Shown piece after piece: positions 42,061 to 51,300 of a stretch of 64,000 bases of DNA (position 1 is the stretch's first letter; every line of letters begins with the position of its first letter). The translations under genes were made by a program, and so were the position numbers. The stretch spans positions 1 to 64,000 of the forward strand of contig JBFLYZ010000014.1 of assembly GCA_040756415.1 (NCBI GenBank). The letters run 5' to 3'. Source of the DNA: JBFLYZ01 sp040756415. Lineage in GTDB: Bacteria; Bacteroidota; Bacteroidia; JADZBD01. The notes under the pieces were generated by a model. It was not told the DNA's origin and did no database searches. It saw nothing but the letters and a program-made list of their open reading frames with translations.

Positions 42061-43536
42061 TCATTTTACCAGCGCATCGTAGGGAGCGCTGAGGGGCTGG
42101 TTGGTCTCGAAATCATACAGGGTGATCCTGCGTATCTCGAAATAGCTCCGCCAGTAGGAACGGAGGGCTTCCATGTAATTGCTGCGGGCGGTCTCTTTCT
42201 CTTTTTGCGCCAGCGAGAGGGTTTCAATATCGATCTTCCCGATCAGGAAGCGCTGCTTGGCGATGAGGAAGCGCTTGTGCGCCACCGTATCGGCCTTGGC
42301 GGCTATCATCAACTGGTCCTTCTGCATATTGAACTCCATCACCTTGATGAACACTTCCTGCTCGAAATCGGCCTGCGACTGCTCCACCACGGACTGCACC
42401 AGTTGCTGGTTGCTCAGCGCCATCTTGATCTGGGCTTTCGACTTTCCCCAGTCAACGATGGGCACCTGTATGCCTATGACCAGGGCCTGCTGCTCCAGGG
42501 GGTCATCGTACACCAGGTTGATGTTGTCAGCGCTCTGGGTAAGGCCATAGCTGCCGAAAATATTCACGCTGAAGCGGTTCTCGCGCCTGGCCTTTGCCAG
42601 GTCACGCTCGGCCTCAAGCAGCAGCACCTTGTTCTCGATAATGGAGGGCCGGTTCTGGAGGGCGAGCGTCTGCGCCTTGCTCAGGTCGACCGTGAAAAAG
42701 CTCACCGAGCTCATGGGCGAGATGAGCGCGAGCTCTGAATTATCCTTGATGCCCAGCAGGGATTTAAGCTGCAGGGTCTTTATCTGCACATCCAGTTTGG
42801 CCTGTGCCAGTTGCTGGTTGGCGTTAAGCAGGTTGAGTTCCATCTGCAGCAAATCGTTCTCGGCAATGGTGCCGATCTCGTACCTCCCTTTGGTTATCTT
42901 ATACAGGGTATCGTAGGTAGCCTTGTTAAGCAGGGCCGATTCCAGGTTAGACTGGGCCAGGAGCAGGTCGAAAAAAGCATCCGTGGCCTTGATGCAGAGG
43001 TTCTCCACGTCTTCCAGGTACTGCTGCTTGGCCTGCGAATATTTCAGCGGCTCTATCTTGTTATCCCACCGGTAAGGGTTAAAGGCGAAAAGCGGCTGGG
43101 TAAAGCCGATGTTTACCGGTGTGGAGAGGTAAGAGGTATCGCTGTACGGGCGGATAAGGGTAAGCTGCTGCAGGCTGGAGTTGACAAAAATGCTTCCGCC
43201 CGTCCAGCCCACCTGCTGGTTCAGCGAGAAACCACCGCTTGCCGAAAGGAACTCGGAACGGGTGAAGATATCGGAGCCGTCAGGAACGGAGATCTTGCGG
43301 ATGGAGCTGAAATAGTTGGGCAGCGTGCCTTCGAAGCTCAGCGAGGGCAGCTTGGCCGAACGGTAGATACGGTACTGCCAGTAGCTGTTGCTGAACTTGT
43401 TCTTGGCCTGAAGCGAAATGGACGACTGCGTTTTGGCCAGGTCGATCACATCCTTGAGCGTGAGCGTTTTTTTGTCCTGCCCGCGCAGCATAAGCGGGGC
43501 CAGCAGGCAGCAGCATATGAAAAAGCGTTTAATCAT
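42061..43536 (-). CDS. TolC family outer-membrane efflux protein, 491 aa
   Basis: Signal peptide (MIKRFFICCCLLAPLMLRGQ), then paired TolC repeats with long helices: LKDVIDLAKTQSSISLQAKN near the N-terminus and the internal-repeat QTLALQNRPSIIENKVLLLE. The family feature VIGIQVPIVDWGKSKAQIKM is present. It forms the trimeric outer-membrane exit duct. Its start overlaps the MacB-type permease stop by 8 bases. Confidence 0.92.
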   Translation of the reverse strand: MIKRFFICCCLLAPLMLRGQDKKTLTLKDVIDLAKTQSSISLQAKNKFSNSYWQYRIYRSAKLPSLSFEGTLPNYFSSIRKISVPDGSDIFTRSEFLSASGGFSLNQQVGWTGGSIFVNSSLQQLTLIRPYSDTSYLSTPVNIGFTQPLFAFNPYRWDNKIEPLKYSQAKQQYLEDVENLCIKATDAFFDLLLAQSNLESALLNKATYDTLYKITKGRYEIGTIAENDLLQMELNLLNANQQLAQAKLDVQIKTLQLKSLLGIKDNSELALISPMSSVSFFTVDLSKAQTLALQNRPSIIENKVLLLEAERDLAKARRENRFSVNIFGSYGLTQSADNINLVYDDPLEQQALVIGIQVPIVDWGKSKAQIKMALSNQQLVQSVVEQSQADFEQEVFIKVMEFNMQKDQLMIAAKADTVAHKRFLIAKQRFLIGKIDIETLSLAQKEKETARSNYMEALRSYWRSYFEIRRITLYDFETNQPLSAPYDALVK

Positions 43537-44887
43537 GCCTCAAAGATAAGATAGGATCCATTTGGGCGGCTCTGCGGGCGGGCCAGAAGCCGAATATAAT
43601 GCCCACGCTCACCGATACGAGAAAAGAAACGATAATGGAAAACAGCGTGATGATGGTAGGCGTATCGGGCTTGACCAGCGGAATGATGTAAGCGGTGGCG
43701 ATGCCCAGCACCACCCCGATGAGCCCTCCTGACACGCTGACCAGTATGGCTTCGGTCATGAACTGGAGGATGATATCCTGCTTGGTGGCCCCGATAGAAA
43801 GGCGTATGCCGATCTCCTTGATCCGCTCCATGACCGATGCCAGCATGATGTTCATAATGCCTATGCCGCCAATCACCAGCGAGATGCTGGCAATGGCCAC
43901 CAGCAGCACGTTGAAGCTCTCCTTGGTCTCGCGCTGCTGCTTGAGCAGCAGTTCGGGTATCTTGATCTCGAAATCCTCCACCTGCGAGTGCCTGCGCAGG
44001 AGCAGGCGCTGGATGATCTCCGAGGATTTGCTCAGGTACTCCGTTTCGCGTATCATCACTACGATCTTATCGAGCTGGTGGGTGTTCTCCACGCCTTCGC
44101 CCGATGTGCCGGTGGTTATCATGAAATCACCGCCAAATACCGTGGCCGATCCTCCCTGTATCTTTTGCTGGGTGATGAGCCCGCGGTTCCGGTAGCGGAC
44201 CAGCACGGTCTCCAGCGGGGCGTACACCTGGTTGTTGAAATTGCTGATGCCCAGGCTCTGCACGGAGGCTTCGCTTATATTCATCTTTTTCAGCACCCCG
44301 ATCACCTGCAGCCATATGTTCCCGCATTTGATGTATTTGCCTATAGGCTCCTCGTTGGCGAAGAAGTGTTTCCGCACCCCGTCACCGATCACGCAGACCG
44401 GGCGCGTATGCAGGGCATGCTGCTCCCCGAAATAGCTTCCGGATTGCAGCTCCAGGTTCTGTATGCTGAAATAATCAGGAAAGACCCCGGCCAGGTTGGC
44501 CCGCTTGCTGCGGCCGTCCTTGATCAGCGTCACCTCGTAATTCACTTCCGGGCTTACCCGCTCGGCCGTAGGCAGTATTTCGCGGATGGCCTTCGCGTCC
44601 TGGATGGTGAGGCCGCGCGAGAACTTGTTCTTTTCCTTGGCCGACTGGGCATCCTCTTCCGCGTTCTTCTTGTTCAGCAGGGGAGCGATCACAATATTGT
44701 TGACCCCTACCAGCTTCATCTGGTCCAGGATGTCCTGCTTGGTACCTTCACCAATGGCCAGCATGATGATTACAGCGCCCACGCCCAGGATCATGCCCAG
44801 CGAGGTGAGCACCGTACGCAGCGTGTTGGTCTTGATGGCATCAAAAGCGATCTGAAAATTATAGAGGTATTTCTCCATCGGGATCAC
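43529..44887 (-). CDS. MacB/FtsX-type ABC transporter permease, 452 aa
   Basis: MacB-PCD periplasmic domain between the first helix (RTVLTSLGMILGVGAVIIML) and the FtsX core of three helices (AIASISLVIGGIGIMNIMLA, then MERIKEIGIRLSIGATKQDI, and the C-terminal FGFWPARRAAQMDPILSLRH). No ATP-binding domain is fused, and none is encoded in this operon, so the ATPase must come from elsewhere. It overlaps the membrane fusion protein gene by 4 bases (ATGA). It is likely a mechanotransmission-type exporter of a peptide, lipid or small molecule. Confidence 0.9.
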   Translation of the reverse strand: MIPMEKYLYNFQIAFDAIKTNTLRTVLTSLGMILGVGAVIIMLAIGEGTKQDILDQMKLVGVNNIVIAPLLNKKNAEEDAQSAKEKNKFSRGLTIQDAKAIREILPTAERVSPEVNYEVTLIKDGRSKRANLAGVFPDYFSIQNLELQSGSYFGEQHALHTRPVCVIGDGVRKHFFANEEPIGKYIKCGNIWLQVIGVLKKMNISEASVQSLGISNFNNQVYAPLETVLVRYRNRGLITQQKIQGGSATVFGGDFMITTGTSGEGVENTHQLDKIVVMIRETEYLSKSSEIIQRLLLRRHSQVEDFEIKIPELLLKQQRETKESFNVLLVAIASISLVIGGIGIMNIMLASVMERIKEIGIRLSIGATKQDIILQFMTEAILVSVSGGLIGVVLGIATAYIIPLVKPDTPTIITLFSIIVSFLVSVSVGIIFGFWPARRAAQMDPILSLRHD

Positions 44888-46134
44888 TGGAGGACCGTGA
44901 GGTCGATCTTTTCAGCGTTGTCAGGAACGGACAGGTACACTTCATCGCCTTCCTCGAGGCCTTTTTCTATGATGATGGAATTATCGTTGCTCTGGCCGGT
45001 CTTCACTTCCTGCTTGACGGCACCGAAAGCCCCCGATTTATACACGAAGGTTTTGCCCTGCTCGGTATGGATGCATTCCTGGGGCACGGAAAGCACACCA
45101 GGGATCCTGGCCGTGAGTATGATATTGCTGGTGGTCATGGCCGGGCGCAGGGTAGTGTCGGTCTCGTTGATCTGGATACGTACCTCGAAGACCTTGGCAT
45201 CCGATTTAGGCAGTTGCTCGCCAACGTTCGCCACCTCGTATACCTTGCCGGTAAATTTTTTGTCGGGAAACGCATCGATGCTGATGGATACGGTCTGGTC
45301 GACCTTTACCTTGCTGATGTCGATCTCGTTGATATAGGTGAGCGATATCATTTTGGTGAGGTCGGGCAGGGTAGCCACCGTGGGGTCCCAGGGGCTGATG
45401 GTAGAGCCTACGGATATCTTTTTTCCGTCCCAGTCGCGCTTGTAGATCACCATGCCCGCCTTGGGCGCCACGATCACGAATTGCTCCACCACCTCCACGG
45501 TCTGTTCCATCTTGCGCTGCTGCTGGCTGAGCGTGGCGCTCACTTCCGACATCTTGGCCACGCTTTGCTGCTGCTTGAGGGTATAGTTCTTCTGGGCCTG
45601 CTCATAGGCGCGGGTGGCTTTGTCGAGCTCGATCTCGGCCTGGCGTATGGTAGCGGGCGGCTCGTACTTCGACTGGTCCAGCACCAGTTTTTTTTCCTCC
45701 ATTGCGTACTTGAGGTTGATCAGCTCATCGCGCGCGGTGCGCAGCTCAAGGGCCGTATCCAACTGGGTCTTGGTGTACAGCGACTGGGTCTTTTCCAGCT
45801 CGCTCTCCAGGTCCTTCAGCTTGGCCGAGATCTCCACCCGGTCGAGCGTGGCGATGTAATCACCGGCCTTTACCACGGTGCCTTCGGGAACCAGGTCGCT
45901 GATCTTGACCTGCCACACCCCAGCATTGCGCATGCCCACCGGGCCCAGAATGTTCTCGGAATTCTTGGCCTGCAGCTCGCCCGTACTGGTTACCGTGATC
46001 AGGAATTCTCCCTTCTTAACGGTAACGGTTACCTGCTCACCGTCCTTCTTGGAAGGGCTGAACAGGGTCCAGCCCGCAAGCAGCAGCACCAGGATGCCTC
46101 CGGTTATGATGTACTTACGCTTGGTCTTGCTCAT
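44884..46134 (-). CDS. HlyD/MacA-type periplasmic adaptor (membrane fusion protein), 416 aa
   Basis: One N-terminal membrane helix (KYIITGGILVLLLAGWTLFS), a lipoyl/barrel-sandwich part (VKKGEFLITVTSTGELQAKN, VKAGDYIATLDRVEI), a long coiled-coil hairpin at about 100-205 (AKLKDLESELEKTQSLYTKT), and beta-barrel and MP domains (GKVYEVANVGEQLPKSDAKV). It links the permease to TolC. First gene of a five-gene minus-strand operon (adaptor, permease, TolC, methyltransferase, ZIP). Confidence 0.92.
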   Translation of the reverse strand: MSKTKRKYIITGGILVLLLAGWTLFSPSKKDGEQVTVTVKKGEFLITVTSTGELQAKNSENILGPVGMRNAGVWQVKISDLVPEGTVVKAGDYIATLDRVEISAKLKDLESELEKTQSLYTKTQLDTALELRTARDELINLKYAMEEKKLVLDQSKYEPPATIRQAEIELDKATRAYEQAQKNYTLKQQQSVAKMSEVSATLSQQQRKMEQTVEVVEQFVIVAPKAGMVIYKRDWDGKKISVGSTISPWDPTVATLPDLTKMISLTYINEIDISKVKVDQTVSISIDAFPDKKFTGKVYEVANVGEQLPKSDAKVFEVRIQINETDTTLRPAMTTSNIILTARIPGVLSVPQECIHTEQGKTFVYKSGAFGAVKQEVKTGQSNDNSIIIEKGLEEGDEVYLSVPDNAEKIDLTVLQ

Positions 46135-46294
46135 GGAGGGCTAAGATAGCAAGAAAGGGGCTTGCAGCCCCCAAATTTTGACGGGCGGCTGCGGGCTTCC
46201 TGGCATAGCGCGGGCCGGGGCTATCGGCTTTTTCACGCATATCTTACCCGGCAGAAAAGCTGAAAAGATTTCTTTTCTATCTTTACTCGTTTTT

Positions 46295-49200
46295 ATGCGC
46301 AAACTGCTATTCCCTATCCTTTTGTGGCTCGCTTCCGCGGCATTTGCGCAGGAAATACGCTTCAAGCATATCAACTCCAAAGACGGCCTGTCGCAGGCCA
46401 TGGTCAACTGCATACTCAAAGACAGCAAGGGGTTTATGTGGTTCGCCACCCAGGACGGGCTGAACAAGTACGATGGCTATTCCATGACCGTTTTCCGTCA
46501 TGACCCCGATAATCCCAACTCCATTGCCATCAACGATATCAATACCCTGTACGAGGATGACCAGGGCATCATCTGGATAGGGACCAACGGTGGCGGACTG
46601 GATGCCTATAATCCCATGACCAACCGCTTCACCCATTTCGCTCATAGCGATTCGGTCAATACCTCCATCAGCAGCGATGTCATACGCTGCGTATTCAAGG
46701 ATAAGGGCGGAACCTACTGGGTAGGCACCCGTGACGGGCTCAATAGTTTTGATGGTAAAACCAACCAGTTCACCCATTACAGGCGCGAGGATGGTAAGCC
46801 GGGTTCTATCAGCGATAATTCCGTATGGTCAGTCATACAGGATAAAAAGGGCCGGCTTTGGGTAGGCACCTACAATGGGGGCATCAACCTGTTCGATCCG
46901 GCTTCCAATACCTTTACCTATTACCTTGACGTGGGAAGCGATGATGAGCTGAAATCGTACAACAGCAATAAGGTACGCTGTATTTTTGCGGATAAGAGCG
47001 GAATGCTGTGGCTGGGCACGGATGCGGGCGGCCTGATCGCCTTCGATCCGGAAACGAAAAAGTACCTTGAATATTTCAAGCACGACCCCGGGGACCCGTA
47101 TTCGATCAGCAATGACCGCATCACGAGCATCGTGGAGGATAATTCGGGCAACCTGTGGGTGGGCACGCTTGACGGAGGCCTGAACAAGTTCTCGCCTGCA
47201 TCCAAGAAGTTCGTGCATTTCGTCAATAACGAGCTGGACCCCTTCAGCCTGAGCAACGACAAGGTGCGCTGCCTGTACCGCGATCCGCAGGACGCCATCT
47301 GGATAGGCACGCAAACAGGCGGAGTGAACATTTATTTCGGCTCGGCCACCAAGTTCGAGCATTACAAGAAGAAAGAAGGCGCTGAGAATACGCTGCCCGG
47401 AAAGACCGTTTACGGCCTGATCGAAGACAGTGACGGCCTGCTGTGGATAGGCACGGACGGAGGCATCTGTACGCTCGATCGCAGCAAGGGCGTTTATACC
47501 ACCCATCCTGATCTTACCATCTCTTCCAAGAACAAGACCGTTTACTCGGTGTACCAGGATAAAGATGGCCTGGTCTGGGTAGGCACGAACGGAGGCGGTG
47601 TTTGCACTTATAACAAAAAGACGGGGGAGATCAACAACTTCACCAGTCCTAAATCCAAGCTGTGGTCGGCAGAGAACAGCCAGATCAAGAACGGGACCAT
47701 ACTGAGCATTGTAGAGGACAGTAAAGGAAAAGTATGGATAGGCGCCTACGGGGATGAAGGCGGAGTGTATGTTTATGATAAGGCATCCGGAGCGTTCACG
47801 CATTATTCCGAATCCACGGGCCTGGCCGCCAATAAAGTGTATGCCGTGTATATCGATAGCAAGGGGCAGGCGTGGATCGGCACCGATAACGGTGGGGTGA
47901 ACATACTGGACGGGGCTACGGGCAAAATACTGAAGACCTACAAATACGATAAGAACAACCTGTCCGGAACGATCAGCTCCAATACCGTGTATTGCTTTTA
48001 CGAGGACAAAGAAGGCAATATGTGGCTGGGCACCAAGAACGGGCTGAACAAGCTGCACCTGTCGGACGGGAGAATAGACCATTATTACGTAAAGGACGGG
48101 CTGCCGAACGATAATATCTACACCATTGTTGAGGATGAGAAGGGCTATTACTGGCTGAGCACCAATAAAGGCATATCGCGCTTCAACCCGCAGGCGGAGA
48201 ACAGGAACGGCTCGGCTTTCAGAAATTACGATGTGAACGATGGTCTTCAGGACGAGGAATTTGCCCAGTTTTCGGCTTTCCGGAATCCTAAAACTGGCGA
48301 GATCCTGATGGGCGGCCTCAATGGATTCAACTCCTTCTTCCCTTCGAAGATCCAGGATAACAGGCATATTCCGCCCGTATTCATTACCTCCTACAAGCGT
48401 TTCGGCAAGGAAGTGCTGCTCGATACGATCATTTCGGACAAGCGCTACATCGAGCTGTCATACAAAGACAATTTCTTCTCTTTCGAGTTCGCTTCGCTCG
48501 ATTTTGTGTTCCCGGCCAAGAACAAGTATTCGTACAAGATGGAAGGAGTGGACGAGGATTGGTCGCCACCCAGCACCAACCGGTACGCCAGCTATACCAA
48601 CCTGAGCGGGGGCGAGTATGTGCTGCGCGTGCGCGCCAGCAACAACGATGGTTTATGGAACGAGGAAGGCGCTACCCTGTACATCAAGATCATACCCCCT
48701 TTCTGGCGCACCAAGACCTTTTACGCGGTGTGTACCCTGCTGGCCATAGCGGGGGTATTCGGCTTCATTAAATGGAGAACGCGCGCCATACAGCAGGAAA
48801 AAAAGATACTGGAGGCCAAGGTGGCCGAGCGTACGGCCGAGCTGGCGCAAAAGAACAAGGATATTACCAGCAGCATCGAGTACGCCAAGCGCATACAGGA
48901 AGCCATCCTTCCCCGCATCGAGCAGATACAGAAGCATTTCAACGATTCATTTATTCTGTATAGGCCCAAGGACATTGTGAGCGGTGATTTTTACTGGTTC
49001 GGTGAGCGGGGCGGTAAAAAGATACTGGCAGTGGTGGATTGTACGGGCCATGGAGTGCCAGGCGCTTTCATGAGCATGATCGGCCATAACCTGCTCAACC
49101 AGATCATCATCGAAAAGGGAATAACCCGCCCGGACCAGATACTGAACGAGCTCAACCTGGGCGTTCAGACCGCGCTCAAGCAGGGTACGGGCGGGGTGGA

Positions 49201-49615
49201 GACCACCGATGGCATGGATGTGGCCCTGTGCGTGATCGACACGGAAAAGCGCGAGGTGGAGTTCGCGGGCGCCTTCCGTCCCCTGGTCATTGTCAGCAAC
49301 GGCAAAATGGATAAGATCGATGGCAATAAGTTTCCTATTGGCGGCAAGCAGCTCGATTACGAGCGCATCTATACCAGCCATACCCGCACCCTGAACAAGG
49401 GCGATTCCATTTATATGTTCTCTGACGGCTATGCCGACCAGTTTGGCGGAGAAAGGGGCAAGAAGTTCATGGTCAAGCGCCTGAACGAGCTGTTCCTGGC
49501 CATGGAGCCCTTCAGCATGAAAGAGCAGCGGGAACGCATGAACCATACCATTGAAGAATGGAAAGGCGCGCACCAGCAGGTGGACGATATCCTGGTGGCG
49601 GGCATACGGCTTTGA
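46295..49615 (+). CDS. Sensor phosphatase: double reg_prop propeller, Y_Y_Y domain, TM helix, coiled coil, SpoIIE PP2C domain, 1106 aa
   Basis: Start at the ATG at 46295, which begins the signal peptide LLFPILLWLASAAFAQ; a longer frame from 46178 is non-coding in character. Fourteen two-component-regulator-propeller blades (pattern xWxGTxxGGhxxhD) make two seven-bladed propellers in the periplasm up to about residue 690. A Y_Y_Y domain follows at about 742-805, a membrane helix at about 807-828, a coiled coil at 830-868, and a cytoplasmic SpoIIE-type PP2C phosphatase at about 890-1106 with DIVSGDFYW, VVDCTGHGVPGAFMSMIG, TTDGMDVAL, YMFSDGYADQ and VDDILV. It is the likely SiaA counterpart for the siaB/siaC pair downstream. 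Confidence 0.92.
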   Translation: MRKLLFPILLWLASAAFAQEIRFKHINSKDGLSQAMVNCILKDSKGFMWFATQDGLNKYDGYSMTVFRHDPDNPNSIAINDINTLYEDDQGIIWIGTNGGGLDAYNPMTNRFTHFAHSDSVNTSISSDVIRCVFKDKGGTYWVGTRDGLNSFDGKTNQFTHYRREDGKPGSISDNSVWSVIQDKKGRLWVGTYNGGINLFDPASNTFTYYLDVGSDDELKSYNSNKVRCIFADKSGMLWLGTDAGGLIAFDPETKKYLEYFKHDPGDPYSISNDRITSIVEDNSGNLWVGTLDGGLNKFSPASKKFVHFVNNELDPFSLSNDKVRCLYRDPQDAIWIGTQTGGVNIYFGSATKFEHYKKKEGAENTLPGKTVYGLIEDSDGLLWIGTDGGICTLDRSKGVYTTHPDLTISSKNKTVYSVYQDKDGLVWVGTNGGGVCTYNKKTGEINNFTSPKSKLWSAENSQIKNGTILSIVEDSKGKVWIGAYGDEGGVYVYDKASGAFTHYSESTGLAANKVYAVYIDSKGQAWIGTDNGGVNILDGATGKILKTYKYDKNNLSGTISSNTVYCFYEDKEGNMWLGTKNGLNKLHLSDGRIDHYYVKDGLPNDNIYTIVEDEKGYYWLSTNKGISRFNPQAENRNGSAFRNYDVNDGLQDEEFAQFSAFRNPKTGEILMGGLNGFNSFFPSKIQDNRHIPPVFITSYKRFGKEVLLDTIISDKRYIELSYKDNFFSFEFASLDFVFPAKNKYSYKMEGVDEDWSPPSTNRYASYTNLSGGEYVLRVRASNNDGLWNEEGATLYIKIIPPFWRTKTFYAVCTLLAIAGVFGFIKWRTRAIQQEKKILEAKVAERTAELAQKNKDITSSIEYAKRIQEAILPRIEQIQKHFNDSFILYRPKDIVSGDFYWFGERGGKKILAVVDCTGHGVPGAFMSMIGHNLLNQIIIEKGITRPDQILNELNLGVQTALKQGTGGVETTDGMDVALCVIDTEKREVEFAGAFRPLVIVSNGKMDKIDGNKFPIGGKQLDYERIYTSHTRTLNKGDSIYMFSDGYADQFGGERGKKFMVKRLNELFLAMEPFSMKEQRERMNHTIEEWKGAHQQVDDILVAGIRL

Positions 49616-49621
49616 GCCGGA

Positions 49622-49653
49622 TTTTGCCGAAAAGTGAATAAGCCATATATTTG
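49622..49653 (+). promoter_or_regulatory. Full -33/-7 promoter before the lipoprotein gene
   Basis: TTTTG at 49622-49626, 19 bases, then TATATTTG at 49646-49653: both boxes at the canonical spacing. The leader to the ATG at 49718 is about 60 bases. The clearest plus-strand promoter in the window. Confidence 0.75.
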
Positions 49654-49717
49654 TTCAGGCAACGTTAAACCTTAAACTGCCGTCTAGGTCATAAGAAATA
49701 CCCAAACCCCTATTACT

Positions 49718-50566
49718 ATGAAAAGATATTTCCTGTTTTCTTCCATCCTGCTTACCGGGGCATTAGCGCTTACGCTTCAGTCGTGCAAGAAAGAAGAGCC
49801 CGATACCGAGACCACCTCGGCAACGGATAACGCGATCTGCGAGGCCGAGTTCTCGCGCATCATGCCCGATGTGAACGGCATCGCGGTGAACGAAGAGGGT
49901 ATACAGCGCCTGCTGCCCGGTGTGGCATCGGCCTGCTATACGCTGAGCTGGTCGGGCGATACGGCCATGAGCATACCGGGTGTTACCGGCCATATGTACA
50001 TCGATTTCGGCACCAACTCCACCTGCGCCAGCGCTGACGGCAAGATACGCTCGGGTATGATCGAGGTGATCTTCGACCAGGCCTGGAGAGCGGTCGGATC
50101 TTCGGATACCATCAAGCTGATCAACTTCAAGGTAAAGAACAATTCGACCCATGGCGGCATCCAGTACGATGGTAAGATCGTGATAGCCTGGCAGGACAGC
50201 GTGACCTATAATTACCAGGTGATCGGAGGCAAATGCACCAAGGGAAGCGAGTGGACCGTATTATGGGATTGCAACCGCACCATGAAGTGGGTGGGTGGAG
50301 CTGGCGACAGTATACCCGGCAATGATGTGTTCCACATGTGGGGAAGCGCCAACGGCACCAACCGCGAGAGCAGGGACTTTACCGTTGACGTTCCCTCCGG
50401 GACGCCCCTGGTACGTACGGCAGGCTGCCGTTATATTACCAGCGGTGAGCTTACCATCACTCCTGACGGCAAGAACGCCCGCACCGTTGATTTCGGTGAC
50501 GGCACCTGCGATGACCGGGCTACCCTGATCATCAACGGCAATGCCTTCGAGTTTACGCTCAACTAA
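49718..50566 (+). CDS. Lipoprotein of unknown function, 282 aa
   Basis: Lipoprotein signal YFLFSSILLTGALALTLQSC, then a Glu/Thr linker and a beta-rich domain with WSGDTAMSIPGVTGHMYIDF, GKIVIAWQDSVTYNYQVIG and VDFGDGTCDDRATLIINGNA. Paired Cys in CDDR/CEAE and elsewhere suggest disulfides. I do not recognise the family. It lies between the sensor phosphatase and siaB with its own promoter and terminator, so it is a separate transcription unit; a role as a ligand-binding partner of the sensor is possible but untested. Confidence 0.8.
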   Translation: MKRYFLFSSILLTGALALTLQSCKKEEPDTETTSATDNAICEAEFSRIMPDVNGIAVNEEGIQRLLPGVASACYTLSWSGDTAMSIPGVTGHMYIDFGTNSTCASADGKIRSGMIEVIFDQAWRAVGSSDTIKLINFKVKNNSTHGGIQYDGKIVIAWQDSVTYNYQVIGGKCTKGSEWTVLWDCNRTMKWVGGAGDSIPGNDVFHMWGSANGTNRESRDFTVDVPSGTPLVRTAGCRYITSGELTITPDGKNARTVDFGDGTCDDRATLIINGNAFEFTLN

Positions 50567-50593
50567 GCAGGTCTTACTCCGATAAAAGCATTG

Positions 50594-50623
50594 ACCCTGA
50601 AGTAGTCTTACTTCAGGGTTTTT
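50594..50623 (+). terminator. Rho-independent terminator after the lipoprotein gene
   Basis: An 11-bp stem (ACCCTGAAGTA / TACTTCAGGGT), GTCT loop, then TTTT. It separates the lipoprotein gene from siaB. Confidence 0.85.
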
Positions 50624-50721
50624 CATTAGCCGAAGGCCCAAAAAATATCTACGAAAAGTAGCTTTTTTAGTCCGAATTTGTATATTTGGAAGATTTTTAA
50701 ATAGGGGTATGAGAAAAATCC

Positions 50722-50729
50722 TATTTTTG
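50722..50729 (+). promoter_or_regulatory. -7 promoter box of siaB
   Basis: TATTTTTG, preceded by TCC, exactly 17 bases before the ATG at 50747. The block and spacing are identical to those of the tandem siaB gene at 33770. A second TATATTTG lies at 50681-50688. Confidence 0.7.
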
Positions 50730-50746
50730 CCTAATCCGACTGGGAT

Positions 50747-51289
50747 ATGTTAGATATTTACGATTTCTACGATAAGATGGAGCGCAACAATATCATGTTG
50801 TCCTTCAAGGGCGATATTACATCCGAGCTGCTCACATCTATCCTCCAGATCATGGAATCGAAGCTGGACAATATGCAGGAGGAGCCCAAGGTAAAGAAGA
50901 AAGTGTACAATGTGCTGGTGGAATGCCTCCAGAACCTGTATCACCATATGGATGAAGTGGATTTCCCCTCATCGGACCGTTCGCGTTCGGCCATCTTCAT
51001 GATAGGCAAGGTGGATAACCAGTACAACATCGTTACCGGCAACTACATCCGTGGCGAGAACGTGGAAACCCTGAAATCGCGCCTTGACGAGATCAATAAG
51101 CTGGACAAGGACCAGCTTAAGGAATATTACAAGGAAGTGCTGAACAACGGGGAGATGTCGCAGAAAGGCGGTGGGGGGTTAGGCATGATCGATATTGCGC
51201 GTAAAACTGGGCAGAAGCTGGATTACAATTTCATGCCCGTAGATAATAAATATTCATTCTTTAGTCTTAACATTAAAATTGCCCAATAA
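50747..51289 (+). CDS. siaB: SiaB family protein kinase (DUF6272), 180 aa
   Basis: Single Bergerat-fold GHKL-type domain. N-box: VECLQNLYHH (E59, N63, H67). Glycine box: QKGGGGLGMIDIAR (139-152). The sequence is collinear with domain 1 of the tandem protein at 33770. In Pseudomonas aeruginosa SiaB phosphorylates SiaC and the PP2C phosphatase SiaA reverses it. Here siaC follows after 11 bases and a SpoIIE phosphatase lies about 1.1 kb upstream, so all three activities of that switch are present. The catalytic residues look intact. Confidence 0.9.
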   Translation: MLDIYDFYDKMERNNIMLSFKGDITSELLTSILQIMESKLDNMQEEPKVKKKVYNVLVECLQNLYHHMDEVDFPSSDRSRSAIFMIGKVDNQYNIVTGNYIRGENVETLKSRLDEINKLDKDQLKEYYKEVLNNGEMSQKGGGGLGMIDIARKTGQKLDYNFMPVDNKYSFFSLNIKIAQ

Positions 51290-51300
51290 AACCAATCAGT

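Noticed and set aside
46300..48300. DNA-level repeat array in the sensor gene
   Set aside because: The periodicity is that of the encoded propeller blades; the nucleotide copies are diverged and in frame.
46829..48367. 512-codon minus-strand frame inside the sensor phosphatase gene
   Set aside because: It arises from the repeated propeller blades on the other strand and has no start signal or domain.
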